64,000 nt of DNA from Meinhardsimonia xiamenensis. Lineage in GTDB: Bacteria; Pseudomonadota; Alphaproteobacteria; Rhodobacterales; Rhodobacteraceae. The stretch is taken from contig NZ_FNFV01000003.1 in NCBI RefSeq assembly GCF_900102905.1, forward strand, positions 372,001-436,000, given 5' to 3'. A program made the position numbers and the translations under genes. Positions 1 through 8,153 of this stretch are shown piece after piece (positions within the stretch are counted from its first letter, which is position 1; every line of letters starts with the position of its first letter). A model generated the notes under the pieces. It was not told where the DNA came from, made no database searches, and worked only from the letters and a program-made list of their open reading frames with translations.

Positions 1-1
1 C

Positions 2-496
2 CCGGCCGACATCACGGTCTGCGTACTCGAGCGCCCCCGCCATGAGGAAATGATTGCCGAGATCCGCTCGACCGGCGCCGCGATCAGGCTGATCACCGAC
101 GGCGACGTGGCCGGGGTGATCCACTGCGCCGAGCCCGAGATCACCGGCATCGACATGTATATGGGTGCGGGCGGCGCGCCTGAGGGGGTGCTTGCCGCCT
201 CGGCGCTGAAATGCATGGGCGGGCAGATGTGGGGGCGGCTCCTGTTCCGCAACGACGACGAGCGCGCCCGTGCCGAGCGGGCGGGCATCACCGATCTCGA
301 CCGCATCTATTCGCGCGACGACATGGTGCGCGCCGATGTGATCTTTGCCGCCACCGGTGTCACCGACGGGTCGATCCTGCGGGGCATGAAGCGCGAGCCC
401 ACGCATCTGACCACCGAGACGATCCTGATGCGCTCGAAGACCGGATCGGTCAGGCGCATGATCTACCGCAACCCGCGCAAGCCGGTCTCGGACTGA
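2..496 (+). CDS. glpX: Fructose-1,6-bisphosphatase class II (GlpX), C-terminal part
   Basis: Hydrolyses fructose 1,6-bisphosphate (often also sedoheptulose 1,7-bisphosphate) in gluconeogenesis or the Calvin cycle, in the cytoplasm. The reading frame is open from the window edge and only about the last 164 residues are present; the start lies upstream. Visible family motifs are GDVAGVIH, the glycine-rich MGAGGAPEGVLAA loop that binds the sugar phosphate, and the RSKTGSVR segment near the C terminus. It is followed after 9 bp by an isochorismatase-like gene and then recJ. In relatives glpX usually sits directly next to recJ (hom-glpX-recJ, from memory), so the small hydrolase looks like an insertion into a conserved order. 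Confidence 0.93.
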   Translation, partial: PADITVCVLERPRHEEMIAEIRSTGAAIRLITDGDVAGVIHCAEPEITGIDMYMGAGGAPEGVLAASALKCMGGQMWGRLLFRNDDERARAERAGITDLDRIYSRDDMVRADVIFAATGVTDGSILRGMKREPTHLTTETILMRSKTGSVRRMIYRNPRKPVSD

Positions 497-505
497 GAGC
501 GGAGC

Positions 506-1051
506 ATGCGCGCGCTGGTGCTCATCGATTTTCAGAGAGGCTTTGCCGATGCGCGCTGGGGGCCGCGCAACAACCCCGGCGCCGAGGCGGCTGCCGCGCG
601 CCTTCTGGCGCGCTGGCGTGCAGCCGGGGCGCCGGTCTTCCACATCCGCCATCTCTCGCGCGACAGCTCGAGCCCGCTTGCGCCGGGGCCAGGAGCCGCG
701 CCCATCCCTGTGCTCGCCGAGGCCGCTGGCGAGACGGTGATCGAGAAGCACGTCAACTCTGCCTTCATCGGCACCGATCTTGAGGTGCAGCTGCGGGTGA
801 CGGGGATTGCCAGCCTGGCCATTGCAGGCCTGACAACGCCTCACTGCGTGTCGACCACCGTGCGCATGGCCGCGAATCTCGGCTTCGATGTCGTCGTGGC
901 TCATGACGCCTGCGCCGCCTTCGCCGCGAATGCCGATGCTTCGTGGCGCGTGGCCTCCGAGAGCGATGCCCACTCGGTGCATTGCGCCGCCCTTGACCAC
1001 TTGCATGGCGAATTCGCCCGAGTGACATCGGCGGCGGCGATCACGCCATGA
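506..1051 (+). CDS. Isochorismatase-like cysteine hydrolase
   Basis: Cytoplasmic hydrolase of the isochorismatase/nicotinamidase superfamily, 181 residues, full family length. The expected catalytic triad is visible: Asp8 in LIDFQ, Lys81 in IEKHVNSAF and nucleophile Cys114 in TTPHCVSTT. The substrate cannot be read from sequence; members split amides, nicotinamide, N-carbamoyl compounds or isochorismate. It lies 9 bp after glpX and its stop overlaps the recJ start (ATGA), so the three genes are probably cotranscribed. No metabolic partner is adjacent, so I leave it without a gene symbol. Confidence 0.8.
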   Translation: MRALVLIDFQRGFADARWGPRNNPGAEAAAARLLARWRAAGAPVFHIRHLSRDSSSPLAPGPGAAPIPVLAEAAGETVIEKHVNSAFIGTDLEVQLRVTGIASLAIAGLTTPHCVSTTVRMAANLGFDVVVAHDACAAFAANADASWRVASESDAHSVHCAALDHLHGEFARVTSAAAITP

Positions 1052-2796
1052 AGCCCTTTCTCGGCGTCGAGCGCTCGCTCACCGGCCGCCGCTGGCTCGG
1101 GCCGGGAGAGGAGGCGATGCGGCTTGCCGAGGCGATCGCGCAGGCCACCGGCCTGCCGCTTGCCGTGTGTGGTGTTCTCGCATCGCGGGGCGTGTCTGCC
1201 CACCTGGCGGAAGGCTGGCTCTCGCCAAGGCTGCGCGAATTGCTCCCGGATCCACGATCGCTGCGCGATGTGAAGCAGGCGGCCGAACGGCTGATCGCCG
1301 CCGTCACGCGGGGCGAGCGCATCGCCATCTTTGCCGACTACGACGTTGACGGCGCCGCGTCGGCCGCCCTGCTCATCGACTGGCTGCGCGCCATGGGCCT
1401 GGATGCGACGCTGTATGTGCCCGACAGGATTGACGAGGGCTATGGCCCCAATGCTCCCGCCATGGCGGGGCTGGCACGCACCCATGATCTCATCGTCTGC
1501 GTGGATGCGGGCACGCTGTCTCATGAGGCGATAGCTGCGGCGCAGGGGGCGGATGTGATCGTGCTCGACCACCACCTGGGCGGCGAGACGCTTCCCCCCG
1601 CCCTTGCCGTGGTCAACCCCAACCGGCAGGACGAGGACGGTGCGCTTTCGCATCTGTGCGCGGCGGCCGTGGTGTTTCTCGTGCTTGTCGAGGCGGGCCG
1701 CCAGCTGCGCGCCGCGGGCCGTGCGGGGCCGGATCTGATGGGTATGCTCGACCTGGTGGCGCTGGCGACCGTGGCCGATGTCGCGCCGCTCGTGGGCGTG
1801 AACCGCGCCTTCGTGCGCCAAGGGTTGTCGGTGATGGCCCGCCGCGCCCGCCCCGGTCTGGTGGCGCTCTGTGACACCGCTCGCCTCGACCGCGCCCCGA
1901 CAGCCTATCATCTGGGCTATGTCCTCGGACCGCGCATCAATGCCGGCGGGCGGGTGGGCACGGCCGATCTCGGCGCGCGCCTGCTCGCCACCGCCGACCC
2001 CTCCGAAGCCGCTGCCATTGCCGAGCGGCTGGAAGCGCTCAACGAGGAGCGCCGGGCGATCGAGTCGGCGGTGCGCGAGGAAGCGCTCGCCCAGGCCGAG
2101 GCGCGCGGGCTGGATGCGCCGCTCGTCTGGGCGGCGGGGGAGGGCTGGCACCCCGGCGTCGTCGGCATCGTCGCCTCGCGGCTCAAGGAGGCGGCGAACC
2201 GCCCGGCGGTGGTGATCGGGCTCGATGGCGGCGAGGGCAAGGGCTCGGGTCGCTCGGCCGCAGGCATCGACCTTGGCGCGGCCGTGCATCGGCTTGCCGC
2301 CGAAGGGCTCTTGCTGAAGGGTGGGGGGCACCCGATGGCGGCGGGGCTCACGGTGGCCCGCGAGAAGCTCGAGTCGGCGATGGAGCGGCTCTCCGAGCTT
2401 CTCGCGCGACAGGGCGCCGACCGGCTTGGCGCGGCGGATCTGAGGCTGTCGGGGCTGCTCGCGCCCGCCGCCGCGACGCCTGAGCTCGTCGAGATGCTGG
2501 AGCAGGCCGGCCCCTATGGCGCCGGCGCCCCCGCGCCCCGATTCGCCTTTGCCGACTGCCGAATCCATTTCTCCCGTCAGGTGGGAAGCGATCACCTCAA
2601 GATCGGCTTTTCCGACGGAACCGGTCCCCGGCTCGAGGCCATCGCCTTCAATGCCGCCACCGGGCCGCTCGGGGCGGCGCTCTCTGCGCATGCGGGGGCG
2701 CGCTTTCACCTCGCCGGGCGTCTCGAGATCAACGACTGGGGCGGGCGCCGGCGCGTGGAGTTGAGGCTTGAGGATGCGGCGCCGGCGGCGTCGTGA
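1048..2796 (+). CDS. recJ: Single-stranded-DNA-specific exonuclease RecJ
   Basis: 5'-3' exonuclease on single-stranded DNA, acting in RecF-pathway recombination and in mismatch and base-excision repair. 582 residues, normal length. The DHH-family metal-binding motifs are present: DYDVDG at residues 97-102 and the name-giving DHH at 174-176. The DHHA1 part carries GSGRSAAGIDL and the GGGHPMAAG loop, and an OB-fold region follows to the C terminus. The ATG at 1048 overlaps the stop of the preceding hydrolase gene by 4 bp, which suggests translational coupling. A long open frame on the opposite strand is only a high-GC shadow. Confidence 0.95.
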   Translation: MKPFLGVERSLTGRRWLGPGEEAMRLAEAIAQATGLPLAVCGVLASRGVSAHLAEGWLSPRLRELLPDPRSLRDVKQAAERLIAAVTRGERIAIFADYDVDGAASAALLIDWLRAMGLDATLYVPDRIDEGYGPNAPAMAGLARTHDLIVCVDAGTLSHEAIAAAQGADVIVLDHHLGGETLPPALAVVNPNRQDEDGALSHLCAAAVVFLVLVEAGRQLRAAGRAGPDLMGMLDLVALATVADVAPLVGVNRAFVRQGLSVMARRARPGLVALCDTARLDRAPTAYHLGYVLGPRINAGGRVGTADLGARLLATADPSEAAAIAERLEALNEERRAIESAVREEALAQAEARGLDAPLVWAAGEGWHPGVVGIVASRLKEAANRPAVVIGLDGGEGKGSGRSAAGIDLGAAVHRLAAEGLLLKGGGHPMAAGLTVAREKLESAMERLSELLARQGADRLGAADLRLSGLLAPAAATPELVEMLEQAGPYGAGAPAPRFAFADCRIHFSRQVGSDHLKIGFSDGTGPRLEAIAFNAATGPLGAALSAHAGARFHLAGRLEINDWGGRRRVELRLEDAAPAAS

Positions 2797-2847
2797 CCCG
2801 AAGAGGACATCCGATGCCGGGGTGCGCGATTTTGGTGAAATTTCCTC

Positions 2848-2876
2848 TTGCCCTCGGCGGGGCATTTTTCTAAACC
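2848..2876 (+). promoter_or_regulatory. Possible promoter of tRNA-Glu
   Basis: TTGCCC at 2848-2853 and TAAACC at 2871-2876 are separated by 17 bp and lie 18 bp upstream of the tRNA 5' end, inside an unusually AT-rich patch. The -10 element lacks the final T, which is common in Rhodobacter housekeeping promoters. The assignment is by eye only. Confidence 0.35.
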
Positions 2877-2894
2877 CCCGCTCACTGACCGAGC

Positions 2895-2969
2895 GGCCCG
2901 TTCGTCTATCGGTTAGGACGCCAGGTTTTCAACCTGGAAAGAGGGGTTCGATTCCCCTACGGGCTGCCA
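2895..2969 (+). tRNA. tRNA-Glu (anticodon TTC)
   Basis: 75-nt cloverleaf with the CCA encoded. The acceptor stem pairs GGCCCGT with ACGGGCT (one G-U pair at the end). The anticodon stem is CCAGG/CCTGG with loop TTTTCAA, giving anticodon TTC. The T arm holds GGTTCGATTCC. It decodes GAA/GAG. It stands alone between recJ and the acyl-CoA dehydrogenase gene; a T-rich stretch follows within 30 bp but there is no clear terminator hairpin. Confidence 0.95.
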
Positions 2970-3139
2970 CTTCTCCAAGTTTTTCGAGCGTTTTCCAGCG
3001 TGGTGCCGATCTTGCACGCGCCGCTTGAGGCTTTCCCGCGCCCTTGCGCACCGGCGCATCATGCTTTCCCATCGTTGCGTCACGCCGTTGCGCGCGCGTT
3101 GTCGAGCGCGTGGTCAGCCGGGCAAGGAGGAGGGCAGCG

Positions 3140-4330
3140 ATGTTTCCGCTTACCGATGAGCAAAGGGCGCTGCGCGATGCGGCACGGCGGGTGGCGGAGG
3201 AGGCGATCGCCCCGCGCGCGGCTGAGATCGACCGGAGCGAGGGGTACCCCTGGGACAATGTCGAGCGCCTGCGCGAGGCGGGGTTTCTGGGCATGACCAT
3301 CCCGCGTGCCTATGGCGGGCAGGGGCTTGGCTATCTCGAGGCGGTGCTCGTCATCGAGGAGATGGCGCGGGTGTGCGGCGTGACGGGGCGCATCGTGGTG
3401 GAGACCAACATGGGCGCCATCGGCGCGATCATGAGATACGGCAGCGACGAGCAGAAGCGCCGCGCCGCCGATCTCGTGCTTTCCGGCGACAAGCCTGCCA
3501 TCTGCATCACCGAGCCCGAGGCCGGCTCCGCCGCCACCGAGATGCGCACCACCGCCGTCAGGCGTGGCGAGGCATATGTGCTCAACGGGCGCAAGCACTG
3601 GATCACCGGCGGCGGCGTCTCGCGGCTGCACCTCATCTTCGCCCGCGTGATCGAGGACGGCGAGGAGCAGGCCATCGGCGGCTTCATCGCCATCCGCGGC
3701 GAGGATGAGGGGCTCAAGATCGGCCGCCGCGAGCCGACGATGGGGCTGAGGGGCATTCCCGAGACCGAGATCATCCTCGAGGATCTGGTTCTGCCCGCCG
3801 ACCGGCTCGTCACGCCGCCCGAGGGGCTGCGCCGCGGCTTTGCCGGGCTGATGAACGCCTACAACGGCCAGCGCGTGGGCGCAGGCGCGGTGGCGCTTGG
3901 CATTGCGCAGGGCGCCTATGAGCTTGCGCTCGACTATGCCAAGGCGCGCCGCCAGTTCGGCCGACCCATCGCCGAGTTCCAGGGGCTGCAGTGGATGCTG
4001 GCCGACATGTCGGTGGGGCTTGCCGCGGCGCGGGCGCTCGTTCACGGCGCGGCGGCGGCGGCGGGTTCGGGCTTTCCCGACATGCGTGCGGCGGCGCAGG
4101 CAAAGCTTCTGGCCTCGGAGACGGCGATTCGGGTGACCAATGACGCGCTGCAGATCCACGGTGCGGCGGGGTATTCGCGCAACCTGCCGCTCGAGCGCAT
4201 GGTGCGCGATGCGCGCATGTTCACCATCGGCGGCGGCACGGCGCAGATCCTGCGCACGCAGATCGCCGGCTCCATCCTCGGCATCCGCACGCCCCAGACG
4301 CGCGATGGCTATCTCCGCCGTCAGGACTGA
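3140..4330 (+). CDS. Acyl-CoA dehydrogenase family flavoprotein, probably 3-sulfinopropionyl-CoA desulfinase-like
   Basis: 396-residue FAD enzyme of the acyl-CoA dehydrogenase fold. The start at 3140 is chosen because AAGGAGG lies 9 bp upstream; an in-frame ATG at 3044 would add a poor arginine-rich extension. The usual catalytic Glu of the YEGT motif is replaced by Gly (TIGGGTAQIL), and the alternative base position of isovaleryl-CoA dehydrogenase is Gln244 (YNGQRVG). Arg84 is present in VTGRIVV. From memory, Arg84 and a Gln at about 246 in place of Glu mark the Acd desulfinases that remove sulfite from 3-sulfinopropionyl-CoA. FAD-binding ITEPEAGSAA and QIHGAAGY are intact. No sulfur-compound genes adjoin, so the substrate is inferred. 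The 3' end overlaps cobB tail to tail by 10 bp. Confidence 0.8.
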   Translation: MFPLTDEQRALRDAARRVAEEAIAPRAAEIDRSEGYPWDNVERLREAGFLGMTIPRAYGGQGLGYLEAVLVIEEMARVCGVTGRIVVETNMGAIGAIMRYGSDEQKRRAADLVLSGDKPAICITEPEAGSAATEMRTTAVRRGEAYVLNGRKHWITGGGVSRLHLIFARVIEDGEEQAIGGFIAIRGEDEGLKIGRREPTMGLRGIPETEIILEDLVLPADRLVTPPEGLRRGFAGLMNAYNGQRVGAGAVALGIAQGAYELALDYAKARRQFGRPIAEFQGLQWMLADMSVGLAAARALVHGAAAAAGSGFPDMRAAAQAKLLASETAIRVTNDALQIHGAAGYSRNLPLERMVRDARMFTIGGGTAQILRTQIAGSILGIRTPQTRDGYLRRQD

Positions 4331-5619
4331 CCGGCGCGATCCGCCGGGCCGGGCGTGGGGATGATATGGGCGAAGGAGCCCGCGACACGGCCCGCGACAA
4401 GCCCCATCGGCGGCAGGGCATTTCCTTCGGCGTCTTCGGCGGCGAAGAGGGGTGCGCCTTCGGCCTTCATGGTCGTGGCATAGTGAAACTCGTGACCCAA
4501 GTGGTGGCCGGGGAAGGGGCCCGCCAGGGCGGCGAGCCGCCGGTAGCCAAGGGTCAGGCGCCGCTCGGCAAAGCTTGTCAGTAGCGGCAGCAGCCCGGCC
4601 ATGGCATGAGGCGTTCCCTCCGCGTCGATGAGGGCCTCGCCGAGCACCATGTAGCCGCCGCATTCGCCGTAGATTTGGGCTGTCTGCGCCGCACCTCTGA
4701 GGCTTGCGAGAAAGCGCCGGGCGGCGGCGATGCGCCCTGCGTGCAGCTCAGGGTAGCCGCCGGGCAGGAAGACGAGATCGGCTTGTGGCACCGGCTCGTC
4801 GGCGAGCGGGGAGAAGAAGACGATCTCGGCCCCGCCCGCGCGCCAGTCGGCAAGCCAGTGCGGATAGGCAAAGCCGAAGGCGGCATCGCGGGCCACGGCG
4901 ATGCGCTGGGCCGGGGGCAGCGGCGCGCGCCAGCCTCCGGGCTCGGGCAGCGGTCGGGCGAGGGCTGCCAGCGCCTCGAGGTCCACGGCGGCCGCCACCG
5001 CCTCGGCGGCGCTGTCGAGAAACGCCTCGAGATCGGCCCGCTCGCCGGCCTGCACGAGCCCGAGATGGCGGGAGGGGTGGGCAAGCCGCGGCTCGCGGGG
5101 CAGGGCGCCGAGAACCGGCAGGCCCGAAGGCGCGAGGGCGCGGCGCAGCATCTGCGCGTGGCGCGGGCTGCCCACGCGGTTGAGGATCACCCCGGCGATT
5201 TCCACCTGCGCATCGAAGCGCGCGAAGCCGGCGACGAGCGGGGCCACCGACTGGGCCATGCGCGCGGCATCCACGATCAGCACCACCGGCAGGCCCAGGA
5301 TGCGTGCGAGATCGGCCGTCGCCCCGCGCCCATCGGGCGGGGCGCCGTCGAAGAGGCCCATCGCCCCTTCGATGAGAAGCAGCCCCGGCCCCGCGGCGCG
5401 GGCGCGAATCTCCTCCGCGCTCATCGCCCAGGCGTCGAGGTTGAGGCATTCCACCCCGCAGGCGGCGGCGTGAAAGCGCGGGTCGATGTAGTCCGGCCCC
5501 GATTTCGCCCCGCGCACCGGGGTTCCCCGCCGCGCCAGCGCCCGCAGAAGCCCCAGCGTCAGCGTGGTCTTGCCGCTCCCCGAGGCGGGGGCGGCGATGA
5601 TGAGGCCGCGGCCGGTCAT
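4321..5619 (-). CDS. cobB: Cobyrinic / hydrogenobyrinic acid a,c-diamide synthase
   Basis: ATP-dependent amidotransferase that converts the a and c carboxylates of the corrin ring to amides with glutamine as nitrogen donor. 432 residues, full length. The N-terminal ATPase domain opens with the P-loop APASGSGKTT at 9-18, followed by SGPDYIDPRFH, which binds nucleotide and corrin. The C-terminal glutaminase domain has the nucleophile in YGECGGYMVLG. It is divergent from cbiD across 109 bp, so the two cobalamin arms probably share a control region. I looked for a cobalamin riboswitch there and did not recognise one. The gene ends in a 10-bp convergent overlap with the acyl-CoA dehydrogenase gene. 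Confidence 0.94.
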   Translation of the reverse strand: MTGRGLIIAAPASGSGKTTLTLGLLRALARRGTPVRGAKSGPDYIDPRFHAAACGVECLNLDAWAMSAEEIRARAAGPGLLLIEGAMGLFDGAPPDGRGATADLARILGLPVVLIVDAARMAQSVAPLVAGFARFDAQVEIAGVILNRVGSPRHAQMLRRALAPSGLPVLGALPREPRLAHPSRHLGLVQAGERADLEAFLDSAAEAVAAAVDLEALAALARPLPEPGGWRAPLPPAQRIAVARDAAFGFAYPHWLADWRAGGAEIVFFSPLADEPVPQADLVFLPGGYPELHAGRIAAARRFLASLRGAAQTAQIYGECGGYMVLGEALIDAEGTPHAMAGLLPLLTSFAERRLTLGYRRLAALAGPFPGHHLGHEFHYATTMKAEGAPLFAAEDAEGNALPPMGLVAGRVAGSFAHIIPTPGPADRAGQS

Positions 5620-5728
5620 GAAAGGATCGGTGCAACGTCGCGCATGGCGCCCTTATGGCGGCAAGCGCGCTTGGCGAAAAGTGCGGAGCGATTGGACGCG
5701 CGCGCCCGCCGCGCTACAAGATCGGGCG

Positions 5729-6781
5729 ATGAAGGAAGCCGACACCCCCAAGCTCCGCCGTGGCTGGACGACGGGCGCCTGCGCCACGGCGGCAACGCGC
5801 GCGGCACTGATGGCGCTCTGGGGCGGGGCGTTTCCCGAGCGCGTCACCATCACCCTGCCGCGCGGTGAGCGGCCGAGCTTTGCGCTGGCCCACACTGCGC
5901 GCGGCGATGGCTGGGCCGAGGCGGGGGTGGTGAAGGACGCCGGCGACGACCCCGATGTCACCCACGGCGCGCTGGTCATCGCGCGCGTTGCCGAGGGCGC
6001 GCCGGGCTCGGGCGTCACCTTTCGCGCCGGCGAGGGCGTGGGCACGGTCACGCGGCCCGGCCTGCCGGTCGCACCGGGGGAGCCCGCGATCAACCCCGTG
6101 CCGCGCCAGATGATGGCGCAGGTGGTGGAAGAGCTGGCCGCCCGCTTCGGGCGTGCAGGCGATGTCGTCATCACCGTCTCCATCCCCGGCGGCGAGGAGA
6201 TCGCCAAGCGCACATGGAACCCGCGACTTGGCATCGTCGGCGGGCTGTCGATTCTCGGCACGACGGGCGTGGTGCGCCCGTTCAGCTGCGCGGCGTGGAT
6301 CGCTTCGATCCATCGCGGCATCGATGTGGCGCGCGCCGCCGGGCTCACCCATGTTGCGGGCTGCACGGGGGCGACGAGCGAGCGCGCGGTGCGCGCGCGC
6401 CACGGCCTGCCCGAGCATGGCATGCTCGACATGGGCGATTTCGCCGGCGGGCTTCTGAAATACCTCCGCCGCCACCCTGTTCCGAGGCTCACCATCGGCG
6501 GCGGTCCGGGCAAGCTCACCAAGCTCGGGCAGGGCGCGATGGATCTGCACTCGGCGCGCTCGCAGGTCGATTTCGCCGCCTTGGCCGAAGCGGCAGGCGA
6601 GCCGCGCATCGCCCGCTGCAACACCGTGCTCGAGGCGCTGGAGATCGCGGGGCCTTCCCTCGCCGAGGTCATCGCCGGGCGGGCGCGCGACGTGGCGGCG
6701 GGGGTGCTCGAGGGGGCGGGCGTTACGGTGGATGTCATCGTGGTCGGGCGCGATGGGCGCATACTGGCGGAGGCGGAGTGA
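5729..6781 (+). CDS. cbiD: Cobalt-precorrin-5B C1-methyltransferase
   Basis: S-adenosylmethionine-dependent methylation at C1 of the corrin precursor in cobalamin synthesis. 350 residues from the ATG at 5729, which begins just before the conserved LRRGWTTGACATAA segment. Further CbiD motifs are NPVPRQMM, TVSIPGGEEIA, GGLSILGTTGVVRPFS and TIGGGPGKLTKLGQG. CbiD belongs to the anaerobic route; aerobic bacteria use CobF at this step. Here it is followed with 1-bp overlap (TGATG) by cobK, so the strain probably uses the mixed route seen in several Rhodobacterales. A longer frame beginning at 5564 has no family similarity before 5729. Confidence 0.93.
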   Translation: MKEADTPKLRRGWTTGACATAATRAALMALWGGAFPERVTITLPRGERPSFALAHTARGDGWAEAGVVKDAGDDPDVTHGALVIARVAEGAPGSGVTFRAGEGVGTVTRPGLPVAPGEPAINPVPRQMMAQVVEELAARFGRAGDVVITVSIPGGEEIAKRTWNPRLGIVGGLSILGTTGVVRPFSCAAWIASIHRGIDVARAAGLTHVAGCTGATSERAVRARHGLPEHGMLDMGDFAGGLLKYLRRHPVPRLTIGGGPGKLTKLGQGAMDLHSARSQVDFAALAEAAGEPRIARCNTVLEALEIAGPSLAEVIAGRARDVAAGVLEGAGVTVDVIVVGRDGRILAEAE

Positions 6782-7518
6782 TGCGGCTTCTGCTTCTGGC
6801 GGGCACGGGGGAGGCGCGGCGGATTGCCTCGGCTCTTGCCGAGATGCCGGGGCTTGAGCCGGTCGCCTCGCTTGCTGGCGCAACGCGCGGGCCGGCGCGG
6901 CTCGCCATCCCCACGCGCATCGGGGGCTTCGGCGGGGCCGAAGGCTTTCGCGCCTTCCTTGAGAGCGAGGGGATCGGCGCGGTGCTCGACGCCACCCACC
7001 CCTTCGCGGCGCGCATCTCGCACCGCAGCGCGGCGATCTCTGCCGAGGCGGCCATCCCCTATCTGCAGCTTCTGCGCCCGCCCTGGCTGCCGCGTCCAGA
7101 CGACAACTGGCTCATGGCGCGCGATGCCGCCGAAGCGGTGGCGGCGATCCCTGCAGGCGCACGCGTCTTCGTCGTCACCGGCCGCCAGACGCTGGAGGAT
7201 TTCGCGGGGCTTGACAAATGCACCGTCTTCTTCCGCCAGATCGACCCGCCCGGCCGTCCCTTTCCCTTTCCCCAAGGCGACTGGGTGATCGGCCGCCCGC
7301 CCTTTTCGGTCGAGGATGAGGAAGCGCTGTTCCGCCGGCTGCGCATCGACTGGCTCGTGGTCAAGAACGCGGGCGGGCGCGCGGCGGCAACGAAACTCGA
7401 GGCCGCGCGGCGGCTCGGGGTCACGGTGGCCATGCTGCGCCGGCCCCGCCAGCCCGCCGCTCCGCGCGTGGCAAGCGTCGGCGCGGCGCTCGACTGGGTG
7501 AGGAGGCTTGCACGATGA
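6781..7518 (+). CDS. cobK: Precorrin-6A reductase
   Basis: NAD(P)H-dependent reduction of precorrin-6A to precorrin-6B in corrin ring synthesis. 245 residues, normal length. The start at 6781 overlaps the cbiD stop and gives the typical N terminus MRLLLLAGTGEA, which is the nucleotide-binding strand and loop. Other CobK landmarks are DATHPFAARIS, VTGRQTLEDF and the WLVVKNAGG segment near the C terminus. The stop overlaps the next gene (ATGA at 7515), so cbiD, cobK, the glycosylase and the hydrolase are probably one transcript. Confidence 0.92.
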   Translation: MRLLLLAGTGEARRIASALAEMPGLEPVASLAGATRGPARLAIPTRIGGFGGAEGFRAFLESEGIGAVLDATHPFAARISHRSAAISAEAAIPYLQLLRPPWLPRPDDNWLMARDAAEAVAAIPAGARVFVVTGRQTLEDFAGLDKCTVFFRQIDPPGRPFPFPQGDWVIGRPPFSVEDEEALFRRLRIDWLVVKNAGGRAAATKLEAARRLGVTVAMLRRPRQPAAPRVASVGAALDWVRRLAR

Positions 7519-8153
7519 CCGGCCACGGCGAGCGCATCATCGAGACGCCCGACTGCGTGGCCGAGGGCGCGGCCTGGCTCGCCGCGTGCGAGCCGCGCTT
7601 TGCCCACGCGCTCGCGCTCACCGGCCCGCTGCCCTTGCGCCGGCGCGCCGACGGCTTCGCGGCGCTCCTGTCGGCGATCGTCTCCCAGCAGGTCTCGGTG
7701 GCCGCGGCCGATGCGATCTGGGCACGGCTCGAGGCCGCCGGGCTCACCGCGCCCGAGCGCATCGGCGCCGCCGCCGACGAGGAGCTGCGCGCCTGCGGGC
7801 TCTCGCGCCAGAAGGCGCGCTATGTGCGCGCGCTTGCCGAGGCGCGGATCGACTACGCCGCCCTGCGCGCCGCGCCCGCAAGTGAGGTCATCTCCCGTCT
7901 CGTCGAAGTCCCCGGCATCGGCCGCTGGACGGCGGAGATATACGCGATGTTCTCGCTCGGTCGCGCCGATGTCTTCGCAGCCGGAGACCTCGCCCTGCAG
8001 GAGGCCACGCGGCTTCTCTTCGCCCTCGAGGAGCGGCCGACCGAACGCGCGCTGCGCGGCATGGCCGAAGCATGGTCGCCCTGGCGCGCGGTTGCGGCGC
8101 GCGCGCTATGGGCCTACTACCGCGTGACAAAGGAGCGCGAGGGGATCAGATGA
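7515..8153 (+). CDS. DNA-3-methyladenine glycosylase II (AlkA-type)
   Basis: Base-excision repair glycosylase of the HhH-GPD superfamily that removes alkylated bases from DNA. 212 residues, similar to the shorter bacterial AlkA homologues without the N-terminal domain of the E. coli enzyme. The helix-hairpin-helix is VPGIGRWTAEIY, and the catalytic Asp lies in FAAGDLALQEA. It overlaps the cobK stop by 4 bp and its own stop overlaps the following hydrolase (ATGA at 8150), so it is embedded in the cobalamin transcript without an obvious functional link. Confidence 0.88.
   Translation: MTGHGERIIETPDCVAEGAAWLAACEPRFAHALALTGPLPLRRRADGFAALLSAIVSQQVSVAAADAIWARLEAAGLTAPERIGAAADEELRACGLSRQKARYVRALAEARIDYAALRAAPASEVISRLVEVPGIGRWTAEIYAMFSLGRADVFAAGDLALQEATRLLFALEERPTERALRGMAEAWSPWRAVAARALWAYYRVTKEREGIR

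Noticed and set aside
901-2865. 654-codon open frame on the minus strand
   Set aside because: It lies antisense to recJ and has arginine/histidine-rich, low-complexity composition typical of high-GC shadows. recJ has all family motifs.
5620-5728. Possible cobalamin riboswitch between cobB and cbiD
   Set aside because: I could not find the B12 box or a matching fold, and 109 bp is too short for a typical element plus both promoters.
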